Below, piece after piece: positions 1-7,281 of a stretch of DNA of 12,169 nucleotides (the first letter of the stretch is position 1; each line of letters opens with the position of its first letter). The stretch is taken from the NCBI GenBank assembly GCA_012841005.1, contig DUVO01000127.1:1-12169 (forward strand), written 5' to 3'. A model generated the notes under the pieces. It made no database searches, was not told where the DNA came from, and was given only the letters and a program-made list of their open reading frames with translations. The stretch is from Bacillota bacterium (GTDB taxonomy: Bacteria > Bacillota > DTU030). The position numbers and the translations under genes are program-made.

Positions 1-246
1 AAGGTTGGTTTTAAGACAATTCTGTGTCGGGAAGAGTACGGGGAACTGATACGAATAGCTGCCTGGCTTTGCAAAATTTATGATGTGAGGGTAAGGGAGA
101 TAGGAAGTTACCTCAGCTCTTATTTGCATATGAAAAAACCGGATTGCGAAGGCTGTAATAACGACGGAAGGGCAAGGGGAATGTTTTTTAATAAGGCAAA
201 GCTGACCTACTGTCAGCTGATCTTTGAAAAAGGCGACAGCGACTAA
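1..246 (+). CDS. C-terminal part of a gene, possibly a class I SAM-dependent methyltransferase
   Basis: Frame 1 is open from the first base to TAA at 244-246 and encodes the last 81 residues of a protein whose start lies outside the window. The segment begins KVGFKTILCREEYGELIRIA, has an internal Cys-x2-Cys (DCEGC) and ends with a strand-like KLTYCQLIFEKGDSD. An opening GF-x-(hydrophobic) strand, an acidic/helical stretch and a closing strand before a charged tail is a common ending for class I methyltransferases. In the remembered TrsS neighbourhood a methyltransferase (TrsM, DVU_1556 type) is a partner, which is the contextual reason for the suggestion. No catalytic motif is visible, so the function is a weak inference. 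That the frame is coding is more secure: it ends 39 nt before the next gene on the same strand, and the next gene's RBS lies in that gap. Confidence 0.5.
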   Translation, partial: KVGFKTILCREEYGELIRIAAWLCKIYDVRVREIGSYLSSYLHMKKPDCEGCNNDGRARGMFFNKAKLTYCQLIFEKGDSD

Positions 247-285
247 TGATTGTCAAAGAGATTAATGACTTCTGGAGGCGAGAAG

Positions 286-1680
286 ATGTACGACTATGAT
301 GTGTTATGTATTGGCGCAGGTTCCGGCGGATGTGCGGCGGCAATGAGAAGCGCAGACAGGGGGATGAAGGTGGGACTGGTAGAATATCGCAAGAATGGGA
401 CCGGTGGAACATGTGTTAACAGGGGATGCATTCCGACAAAAGTGTTACTGCATTCCGCCAGGATTTATTCAGAGACCCTGGATGCCAAAAAGTATGGCGT
501 TGTTGTGCCAGAGGCTCACCTGGATTTAAAAACGGTACACAAAAATAAATCAGCCCTTGTCACCCGCTTGAAATTCGGTTTGGACAATATGCTGCTTAAA
601 CCCAGGGGCATCAGCCGGATCACAGGAAAGGCAAAATTGCTCAGCAACCATGAGGTGGAAATTACCGACGGCGATGAAGTGTCGGTGGTTACGGCGGAAA
701 ACATAATCATTGCTACGGGCAGTGAGCCGGCAATGATCCCGGCATTTAATATCGACGGGAAAAAAATCATCACCAGCGATGAAGCCCTGGATCTAATGGA
801 AATTCCCAAGGAGATGCTCATTGTCGGGGCAGGTGCCCTGGGGCTCGAATTCGGATATCTATTTTCGACCCTGGGTGCAGAGGTGACCATTGTAGAAATG
901 ATGTCCCATGTGGTGCCATCTGTGCAGGATGATGAATTCGCCAGGGTAATAGCCAATTATTTGGAAAAGAAGGGCATTGTCTTAAAATGTGGCTCAGCCA
1001 TTGAAAAAATAAGCGTGACCGGTGAGGATCGGGTCTGCTGTGAGCTGGCCAGTGGGGAAAAGTTGAAAGCTGATCTGGCCCTGGTGGCCATCGGCCGCAG
1101 CTTAAATACAAAGGGTATTGGTTTAGAAGAGGTGGGTGTTGAATTGACACCCAAAGGTCAGGTTGTCGTGGACGACCAGCTAAGAACCACTGTACCTAAT
1201 GTTTTTGCTGTCGGGGATATCGCTGAGGGGCCTCAGTTGTCCCATAAGGCCCAGAAGCAAGGATTAATTGCAGCAGAAGTAATTGCAGGGGATAACGTTC
1301 ATATGTCCTATGCTGCTATTCCGGCTGCTATATTTATCCAGCCGGAAATAGCGATGGTAGGTGTTACTGCAGATGAGGCGAGGGAAGCGGGAATAGAAAC
1401 CGTTGTCGGGAAGATGCATTTTACCAGTAATGAAAAAGCTATGACGATGCAGAAAACAGAAGGTATGATCAAGGTGACCGCCCGAGCAGACAACCATAAA
1501 TTAATCGGTTGCCATATCTTTGGCGAAGATGCATCGGTATTGGTAGGAGAGATTGCAACGGCCATACAAAATGATTTAACCTTGGCGGATATTGCCGAGA
1601 GTATCCATGCCCATCCGACCCTGGCGGAAATTATCATGGAAAGCTGCAAAAGTGCTTTGGGGAAGGCCTTTCACCAATAG
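286..1680 (+). CDS. lpdA: Dihydrolipoamide dehydrogenase-like FAD/NAD disulfide oxidoreductase
   Basis: This 464-residue protein is a class I pyridine nucleotide-disulfide oxidoreductase of normal family length. It has an N-terminal FAD-binding GAGSGG (residues 10-15), the redox-active disulfide in GGTCVNRGCIPTK (Cys43 and Cys48), an NAD-binding GAGALG (181-186) followed by Glu204, which favours NAD over NADP, the second FAD motif VFAVGDI (307-312), and the C-terminal dimer-interface catalytic pair in HAHPTLAE (His443, Glu448). All residues needed for lipoamide/NAD thiol-disulfide exchange are present, so it should be active. I chose the ATG at 286 because GGAGG (274-278) sits 7 nt upstream and the protein then starts directly at the FAD fold; an in-frame TTG at 250 lacks a comparable site. 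No lipoylated E2 or H-protein gene is nearby. The gene is followed by two radical SAM genes in the same operon, so it may be a specialised paralogue reducing a disulfide in that pathway rather than serving a 2-oxoacid dehydrogenase. Confidence 0.9.
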   Translation: MYDYDVLCIGAGSGGCAAAMRSADRGMKVGLVEYRKNGTGGTCVNRGCIPTKVLLHSARIYSETLDAKKYGVVVPEAHLDLKTVHKNKSALVTRLKFGLDNMLLKPRGISRITGKAKLLSNHEVEITDGDEVSVVTAENIIIATGSEPAMIPAFNIDGKKIITSDEALDLMEIPKEMLIVGAGALGLEFGYLFSTLGAEVTIVEMMSHVVPSVQDDEFARVIANYLEKKGIVLKCGSAIEKISVTGEDRVCCELASGEKLKADLALVAIGRSLNTKGIGLEEVGVELTPKGQVVVDDQLRTTVPNVFAVGDIAEGPQLSHKAQKQGLIAAEVIAGDNVHMSYAAIPAAIFIQPEIAMVGVTADEAREAGIETVVGKMHFTSNEKAMTMQKTEGMIKVTARADNHKLIGCHIFGEDASVLVGEIATAIQNDLTLADIAESIHAHPTLAEIIMESCKSALGKAFHQ

Positions 1681-1716
1681 ATTATGTAAGGTAAAGGGTA
1701 ATCTGGAGGGAGTATT

Positions 1717-3027
1717 TTGGTCGAAAAATTATTTGAAACAGAAAGCCTCTGCCCGGAATGCCTTAGGAGGATTCCGGCTTTTTATGAAAGGGAAAAGGGT
1801 AAGGTATACTTGAGAAAGACCTGTAAAGTTCACGGCAATTATAAAGTATTGGTTTGGAGTGATGCAGACCAATATCTCAGCTGGCGAGAACAATCTGTAC
1901 ATGCGGAAAAGGTTAGGAGTGGCGGACCGACCGAGAAAGGATGTCCCTTTGACTGCGGGCTGTGTATGGAGCACGAAGGGGGAACCTGCACCGCCGTTCT
2001 GGAAATTACCTATCAATGCAATATGGAATGCAGGGTTTGCTTTGCCGATACGACCAAGGCCTGTTACAACCCGTCATTAGAAAAGATTAAGGAAATGTAC
2101 CTGACAGTTTATCGAAACGGGGGATTTTGCTCCATACAATTGAGCGGTGGGGAACCTACCATGAGGGAGGACCTGACAGACATATTGAAAATGGGCAAAG
2201 AACTGGGTTTTCCCCACATCCAGGTAAATACCAATGGAATTAAAATTGCCCAGAATGCGGAATATCTGCAGAGCTTGAAAGAGGCCGGAGCTGATCTGAT
2301 CTATTTGCAGTTTGACGGTACCAGGGAGGAAATATATCAAAAAATCCGCGGCAGGGATATGTGGGCCATAAAGCAGCAGGCGGTGGCAAATTGCGAGAAG
2401 GTGCGGATTGGGGTCATACTGGTGCCCACGATTATTCCCCATATAAACGCTGACAATATCGGAGAAATCGTTGCCTTTGCCAAGGAACACATGCCGACGG
2501 TCAGGGGAGTACATTTTCAGCCCATCAGCTATTTCGGCAAATTTCCGGGGGGAGTACCACAGGACGAAGACCGAATAAATCTTTCCGATATTATTTTTGC
2601 ACTGGAGAAGCAGACAAAGGGTGAAATCAAGGGTGATGATATTGTCCCGAGAAAACGATACGATCCCCACTGTGCCTTCAGCAGCCTGTTTTACCTGTCC
2701 GAGGAGGGAAAACTGAAGGCCCTTACTGAAAAGAAACAAAACATGTTCATGGATGAGAAAACAGATTTTGCCAGGAGGGCCAATGCATTCACAAGTGCCC
2801 ACTGGAGAATGCCGGTGGAAGGGGAAAAGCAAGGCAGTTTCCGGGAAAGGTTGAGAAGTTATACTTTATCTATTACCGGTATGGGGTTTCAAGATGTTTG
2901 GAACATTGATCTGGGACGGCTGAAGGGTTGTTGTGTCCATGTGGTAACAGCCAATAACCAGGTGACACCTCTTTGTGCCTTCCATGTAACCAGCAGTAAG
3001 GGCGAGAGGTTATATAAAAATGGGTAG
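1717..3027 (+). CDS. Radical SAM protein of the MJ0619/Tes (COG1964) type, TrsS-like, full cysteine set
   Basis: This 436-residue radical SAM enzyme starts at TTG 1717, with GGAGG at 1705-1709 placed 7 nt before it. The N-terminal module has LCPEC (Cys12, Cys15) and KTCKVHG (Cys36, His39), resembling a rubredoxin-like or zinc-ribbon iron site. Next comes an extra cluster motif CPFDCGLC (Cys76, Cys80, Cys83) with His86 and Cys91. The SAM-cleaving cluster is CNMECRVC (Cys101, Cys105, Cys108), followed by SGGEP (143-147), which binds the SAM amino group. The C-terminus has FQDVWNID and GCCVHV (vicinal Cys405, Cys406) with Cys420 in PLCAFH. This layout matches COG1964, which includes archaeal tetraether lipid synthase and MJ0619. 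Closer bacterial relatives are, as I recall, called TrsS and can be selenoproteins; here both vicinal positions are TGT cysteine codons. The reaction is unknown. It overlaps the next gene by 8 nt, implying coupled translation of two related radical SAM proteins. Confidence 0.85.
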   Translation: MVEKLFETESLCPECLRRIPAFYEREKGKVYLRKTCKVHGNYKVLVWSDADQYLSWREQSVHAEKVRSGGPTEKGCPFDCGLCMEHEGGTCTAVLEITYQCNMECRVCFADTTKACYNPSLEKIKEMYLTVYRNGGFCSIQLSGGEPTMREDLTDILKMGKELGFPHIQVNTNGIKIAQNAEYLQSLKEAGADLIYLQFDGTREEIYQKIRGRDMWAIKQQAVANCEKVRIGVILVPTIIPHINADNIGEIVAFAKEHMPTVRGVHFQPISYFGKFPGGVPQDEDRINLSDIIFALEKQTKGEIKGDDIVPRKRYDPHCAFSSLFYLSEEGKLKALTEKKQNMFMDEKTDFARRANAFTSAHWRMPVEGEKQGSFRERLRSYTLSITGMGFQDVWNIDLGRLKGCCVHVVTANNQVTPLCAFHVTSSKGERLYKNG

Positions 3028-4288
3028 GCTGCTGTATTATACCAAAAGCGTCTGTCCGGTGTGCCTGGCGATGATTGATGCGGCAATCGTGGAAGAGCGT
3101 GACGGGATCTACATGGATAAGGAGTGCGAAAAACACGGCAGCTTTCAGACCCTGATCTGGCAGGATAGTGGGGAAAACTATTATCGCTGGCTTTCCTGCG
3201 GCGGCATTGATGTGGAAAGATTGCCACGCACGGTGGAGGAAGCGGAGAGGGAGATCAAGGGTAGGTCCTTTGCCGATGAGGCATGGGTGCAGCCAAGTAC
3301 CGCTGCCTTAATGACAACTAACAGGTGCAACAGCAATTGCCCTGTATGTTTTACCAGGGACAGGAATGAGCCTTTACACGAACCATCCTTGGAGCAGTGC
3401 AAGGATTTAATCATCAATTACAAAAACAAGGCGGGGGAGAATGCCCTTTTGGAATTGTGTGGCGGTGAACCGACGCTGAGGGAAGACATCTTTACCATAG
3501 CAAAATTTGCCTCTGGAAGTGGGTTTGATTATATCCAGTTGAATACCAACGGAATTGAGCTTGCCAAGGGCAGTGAATACTGTGCAAGGCTTAAAGCAAA
3601 TGGGATTACAACGGTATACTTGGGTTTTGACGGGGTAACAGAGAAACCTTATCTTAAGAAATATGGCAGAGAAATGTTGGACATCAAAAAGTCTGCCCTG
3701 GAAAACTGTAAAAAGGGCGGACTGGCCGTTGTGCTGGTTACCTGCATTATTCCCCAGACGAACGATAATGAGTTGGGGGACATCATAGCCTTTGCCAAGG
3801 CAAATATGCCGACGGTCAAAGGGGTATACCTGCAGCCGATAAGTTATTTCGGCCATTATCCTCAGGGGGACATGAGAAGGATTACTATTCCGGAAGTACT
3901 GAGGAGGTTGGAAGTACAAACCGGGGGAGAAATCCGTGCCGATGATTTTTCCCCGGGGGCTTATGAGCATCCCCAGTGCTCTTTTAATGGATGCTTTCTT
4001 CTCAACAAGGATAACAGGTTCAAAAGCCTGACCCGCTTTGCACAGAGAGAAAGGAGTCCGGAGGGGTACAAAGGAATACGCCAATTCATTAAAAAAACAT
4101 GGAGTCCCAGCCCTGTTCCCATACTTACCATCGGCGGAATGGCCTTCCAGGATGCCTGGAATATTGATGTATTGCGCATAATGAGGTGTTCTGTCCAGAT
4201 TATTGGCCGGGGCAACAAAATGATTCCATTATGCAGTAAATATCTCACGAGCTTAAGTGGTGAAAAAATACACCCGGGAATTAGTTAA
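3020..4288 (+). CDS. Second radical SAM protein, paralogue of the upstream gene lacking the extra CxxxCxxC motif
   Basis: This 422-residue protein starts at ATG 3020, inside the end of the previous gene, with a GAGAGG site at 3004-3009. It is plainly homologous to its neighbour: VCPVC (Cys12, Cys15), KECEKHG (Cys36), the radical SAM cluster CNSNCPVC (Cys103, Cys107, Cys110), CGGEP (147-151), the shared LQPISYFGHYP (271-281, against FQPISYFGKFP), FQDAWNID (376-383) and PLC (Cys405). It differs in two informative places. The region corresponding to CPFDCGLC...C in the upstream protein is FADEAWVQPSTAALMT, with no cysteine, so one auxiliary Fe-S cluster should be absent. The vicinal C-terminal Cys-Cys is Cys390-Ser391. 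The core SAM motifs are intact, so it should still cleave SAM. Possible roles are partner in a heterodimer or catalyst of a separate step. The substrate is unknown. Confidence 0.85.
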   Translation: MGRLLYYTKSVCPVCLAMIDAAIVEERDGIYMDKECEKHGSFQTLIWQDSGENYYRWLSCGGIDVERLPRTVEEAEREIKGRSFADEAWVQPSTAALMTTNRCNSNCPVCFTRDRNEPLHEPSLEQCKDLIINYKNKAGENALLELCGGEPTLREDIFTIAKFASGSGFDYIQLNTNGIELAKGSEYCARLKANGITTVYLGFDGVTEKPYLKKYGREMLDIKKSALENCKKGGLAVVLVTCIIPQTNDNELGDIIAFAKANMPTVKGVYLQPISYFGHYPQGDMRRITIPEVLRRLEVQTGGEIRADDFSPGAYEHPQCSFNGCFLLNKDNRFKSLTRFAQRERSPEGYKGIRQFIKKTWSPSPVPILTIGGMAFQDAWNIDVLRIMRCSVQIIGRGNKMIPLCSKYLTSLSGEKIHPGIS

Positions 4289-4311
4289 AAGGCATTTGGG
4301 GTGATGCCGAA

Positions 4312-5673
4312 ATGACGGTTCATTTGGAAGAGGGACTTTTTGAACTATGTTCACAAAGGATCAGAGCTGATGAGGAATTTAAGATCATAGCGAGGAACAG
4401 AAACTTTGATCAGGTTGATTATGATTTGTTCCAGGAATTCAGATTATATCAGTTAAAAAAGACCATCAGGTATGTAGCGGAAAACAGCAGTTTTTACAAG
4501 GAAAAATTTCGGGAAAGTAATGTAGGCCCAGAGGATATAAAAAGCTTTTGCGATCTGGCAAGCTTTCCCTTTACATTTCCGGAAGACCTGCGCAATACAA
4601 GTTATGATTTTCTCTGCATCTCCCAGCGGGATGTGGAAAGACCTGTTACCTTTTTTAGCTCCGGTGCAACGGGGCTTAAGAAAAGAATCTATTTCTCCAA
4701 AGGGGATGTAAGGAAGATTATGGAGTTCCTTCCCCGGGGGATGAATACTGTTATCGACAGGGGTAGCGGCATTATACAGATACTTTTGCCCAATACAGCG
4801 GGAAGGGGGATTGGATATCTTCTGGGGAAAAGCCTGGAATCCTTTGGAATAAAGGCCATCATTTCAGATTTGGAATCACCGCCGGAGGTAATTATTAAGT
4901 CCTGCCTGGCTACCAGGCCCAATGTCTGGTTCGGGGATGCGGGCATTATTTTCAGGGTTACAAAGGAAATGGAAAGCAGGCTGGATTTATCCAAGCTGGG
5001 AGTGCAGGTGCTCTTCCTTACCATGGGGAATGTATCCAGTTCAATGAAAAGATACCTGGAGAAGGTTTGGCAATGTCGTGTGGTTACCCACTACGGTTTA
5101 ACCGAAATGGGCTGGGGATTGGCAGTTGATTGCGATACCTGCCCTGGATATCACTACAATGAACTGGATGTTATTGCAGAGGTGGTTGACCCTGAAACAG
5201 GCAGAGTGCTTCCCGACGGCGAAGTGGGTGAGTTGGTGTTTACCAGTATCGGCAGGGAAGCGATGCCCCTTATCCGTTTTCGCAGCGGAGATATTTCCAG
5301 CCTGTCCAAGTCTACCTGCGGAAGTAATCTTCAGCTAATGGAGCATATTGTAAGGCGAAAGGAAGGCACATATGAATTCGGTGCTGGCCGATACATCTAT
5401 CCGGCCCTGTTGGAAGAGGTGATTTACGATATAGATGAAGTGATTGATTATCGCGCATCTATCAAAGGTCGACATCTGTTTATTGAATTGGAAACCATCG
5501 CCAAGGCCGATTATTGCCGGTCTGAAGAGAAGTTGAAGGAAGAAGCGGTTAAACGTCTTCTTGAACTACCTGAAATCAGGGATGCTGGTGTCAAATTAAC
5601 AGTAGAATTTTTGGCGCAGGGTGCCTTAAAACCATTCTGCAAGCAAAAAAAAGTGATTAGAGAAAGAAAGTGA
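4312..5673 (+). CDS. PaaK-like AMP-forming acyl/aryl-CoA ligase (ANL superfamily)
   Basis: This 453-residue protein has the layout of phenylacetate-CoA ligase: an N-terminal helical part with RLYQLKKTIRYVAENSSFYK (44-63), the phosphate loop FSSGATGLKKR (115-125), the adenylate-binding YGLTEMG (261-267), GEVGELVFTSIG (303-314), the ribose-binding PLIRFRSGD (319-327) and a lysine-rich C-terminal end (440-453) where the catalytic lysine of the second half-reaction lies in PaaK. The family activates a carboxylic acid with ATP to an acyl-AMP and normally transfers it to CoA. The P-loop is atypical, SSGATG followed by LKKR in place of the usual TSGTTGxPK, but keeps the Ser/Gly/Thr/Lys features. ATG 4312 follows the previous stop by 23 nt with a G-rich site (TGGGGTG, 4297-4303). 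It resembles what I remember as the DVU_1553 family ligase found next to TrsS. The acid substrate cannot be told from sequence, and no aromatic-degradation genes are nearby. Confidence 0.82.
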   Translation: MTVHLEEGLFELCSQRIRADEEFKIIARNRNFDQVDYDLFQEFRLYQLKKTIRYVAENSSFYKEKFRESNVGPEDIKSFCDLASFPFTFPEDLRNTSYDFLCISQRDVERPVTFFSSGATGLKKRIYFSKGDVRKIMEFLPRGMNTVIDRGSGIIQILLPNTAGRGIGYLLGKSLESFGIKAIISDLESPPEVIIKSCLATRPNVWFGDAGIIFRVTKEMESRLDLSKLGVQVLFLTMGNVSSSMKRYLEKVWQCRVVTHYGLTEMGWGLAVDCDTCPGYHYNELDVIAEVVDPETGRVLPDGEVGELVFTSIGREAMPLIRFRSGDISSLSKSTCGSNLQLMEHIVRRKEGTYEFGAGRYIYPALLEEVIYDIDEVIDYRASIKGRHLFIELETIAKADYCRSEEKLKEEAVKRLLELPEIRDAGVKLTVEFLAQGALKPFCKQKKVIRERK

Positions 5674-5677
5674 TTTT

Positions 5678-6256
5678 GTGAAAAACTACATCCCGGAAAA
5701 ATATGCACGCCTTATAACGGAGTATTGCCTGGAAAGTTCTTCCCTCAACCCTTTGGGTCTGGCCTATGATATCATGAAGCATGAGGAAATGCGCATGCAC
5801 GGGCCTGAGCATCATTATTTGACGGCAGCAGTTGTAATAACTGCCTATTGCAATGAAAAAGACCTTGGTGCCGAAAAAGGGGAGATGTTGGGAAAAATCC
5901 TTTACAGAACAGGCGCCATTCCGCCGGGGACCTGCGGATTCTATGGTGTCTGCGGTGCTGTGCTGGCTGTCGGTGCTACAGTTAGCCTTATTTTAGAGGC
6001 AACTCCCTTTTCAAAGAATGAACTAAAAGTACTGAATACGATTACCGCGAAGTGTCAGCAGGAAATGGCTCGTTTTGAAGGCCCCAGGTGCTGTAAAAGG
6101 GCTACCTTATTGAATGTTTATACAGCAGCTAAATGTATGAACAGCATGCTGGAGACCGCCTTTATTATTGAAAAACTCAGGGTTTGCGAATTCAGCCAGT
6201 CCAATGAAACTTGCGGTATGGGTGAATGCCAGTTTTATACCCGGGAACAAAATTAA
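5678..6256 (+). CDS. DUF5714 protein, cysteine-rich, function unknown
   Basis: This 192-residue protein begins at GTG 5678, four nt after the ligase stop, so it is almost certainly translated from the same message. I recognise DUF5714 by a set of conserved blocks: HGPEHHYL (41-48), PPGTCGFYGVCGA (82-94), EGPRCCKR (134-141), and a C-terminal CEFSQSNETCGMGECQFY in which Cys170, Cys179 and Cys184 are spaced as a probable metal or cluster site. Other candidate ligands are Cys86, Cys92, Cys138, Cys139 and His41/His45/His46. The segment around 93-107 is hydrophobic but too short to be a clear membrane span, so a soluble protein is likely. The family has no assigned biochemical function that I know of. 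Its place at the end of a radical SAM/CoA-ligase operon, where related systems carry another Cys-rich protein of the C-GCAxxG-C-C type, suggests a redox, sulfur or metal role; that is inference. Confidence 0.8.
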   Translation: MKNYIPEKYARLITEYCLESSSLNPLGLAYDIMKHEEMRMHGPEHHYLTAAVVITAYCNEKDLGAEKGEMLGKILYRTGAIPPGTCGFYGVCGAVLAVGATVSLILEATPFSKNELKVLNTITAKCQQEMARFEGPRCCKRATLLNVYTAAKCMNSMLETAFIIEKLRVCEFSQSNETCGMGECQFYTREQN

Positions 6257-6308
6257 AGCTGCTGCGTCGAAAGGGTTAACATGAGAAAAGAGCGAAGGGG
6301 TGAGAATA

Positions 6309-7268
6309 ATGAGAAAGAAAGTCTTGCTGCTTGTGATATCATTTTTGCTATTGGGTACGCTAATTGCCTTTGCTCAAAACCCTTCCCCGGTAAAGATCAT
6401 CTTTAATGGTGTGGAGTTGGCATCAGATGTGCCTCCCATCATTATCAATGGACGGGTGCTGGTTCCCGTGCGGGTTATTGCGGAAAAATTTGGTGCTGAT
6501 GTAGAGTGGGATCCGGAAAATTACACTGTTCACATTGTCACCAACAGAGCCGACGGGGAAGAAGAAGGAGAGATTGTATTCAAAGGGGGTTTTTACAGGC
6601 CTGTTCCCGGAGAACTGCCGGAGGAGATTACTGCCTGGATTGACTATTCCCGGGAAATACCTTGTGTGCAGGAAAAATACCATAATGGTAACCGCTATGT
6701 CCTGGTAACAGAAGGGATGAAACCCACAGGGGGATACGGTGTGGAAGTAGAAGAAGTTGTCGAAAGGGAAGACAAACTGGAGCTGGTGGTCAGATCCTAT
6801 GCCCCGAAACCGGGGCAAATGGTAACCGAAGCCCTCACCTATCCCTATGATCTGATTATTCTTGAAAACAAGGAACTGCCCCTGGCCTTTACCGATGTCG
6901 ATGACCCGGATAGATACTTTATGAACCTCATTGATATGGAAACGATAGATAAGCCTATTGCGGCCGGGTCGGAATGGATTAAGGTTTTCAGTCCGGCTCC
7001 GGGGGAGGAAGTTGCAGGGACCATTAATCTAACGGGAATAGCCAATGTTTTTGAGGGGACAGTAAGTTATGAGCTTCTTGCGGATAACGGTGAAGTATTG
7101 GACAGTGGTTTTACCATGGCCGCCATGGGTGACTGGGCTTACTTTAGAGAGGAGATCCCGGTCCCGGAAGAGGCAGGCTCCGGCCCCTTGACCCTGCAGC
7201 TTTACAGTGTAAGCATGAAGGATGGGTCGAAGATGTTTGTGGTGGAAATCCCCTTGATTGTAAAATAG
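6309..7268 (+). CDS. Secreted protein: copper-amine-oxidase-N stalk, PrcB-like and Gmad2 domains
   Basis: This 319-residue protein starts at ATG 6309, where AAGGGGTGAG (6295-6304) gives a good site; an in-frame GTG at 6300 would lie within that site. Residues 1-22 form a classical signal peptide (RKK, then a Leu/Ile-rich core, cleavage after AFA), so it is exported. Residues 27-78 match the copper amine oxidase N-terminal/stalk domain (FNG...INGRVLVPVRVIAEKFGA, VEWDPE, VHI). Residues about 129-187 resemble the PrcB C-terminal domain (YVLVTEGMKPTGGYGVEVEE, then TYPYDLIIL). Residues 224-317 match the Gmad2 immunoglobulin-like domain (IKVFSPAPGEEVAGTINLTG, later FREEIPVPEEA). Such proteins are common in spore-forming Firmicutes and are thought to act on the cell surface or in germination. 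It lies 52 nt after the DUF5714 gene with no terminator between, so it may be co-transcribed, but nothing links it functionally to the redox genes. Confidence 0.85.
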   Translation: MRKKVLLLVISFLLLGTLIAFAQNPSPVKIIFNGVELASDVPPIIINGRVLVPVRVIAEKFGADVEWDPENYTVHIVTNRADGEEEGEIVFKGGFYRPVPGELPEEITAWIDYSREIPCVQEKYHNGNRYVLVTEGMKPTGGYGVEVEEVVEREDKLELVVRSYAPKPGQMVTEALTYPYDLIILENKELPLAFTDVDDPDRYFMNLIDMETIDKPIAAGSEWIKVFSPAPGEEVAGTINLTGIANVFEGTVSYELLADNGEVLDSGFTMAAMGDWAYFREEIPVPEEAGSGPLTLQLYSVSMKDGSKMFVVEIPLIVK

Positions 7269-7281
7269 ATAAGGTATAGTC

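Noticed and set aside
250..285. Upstream in-frame TTG start for the dehydrogenase gene
   Set aside because: The extra 12 residues precede the FAD fold and include the coding equivalent of the GGAGG site that serves ATG 286.
2077..2832. Long minus-strand ORF (251 codons) opposite the first radical SAM gene
   Set aside because: It lies entirely within a well-supported plus-strand gene, shows no recognisable motif and is typical antisense shadow.
2929..2934. Possible selenocysteine in the first radical SAM protein
   Set aside because: Both codons of the vicinal pair are TGT and no in-frame TGA occurs within the gene, so no recoding is needed.
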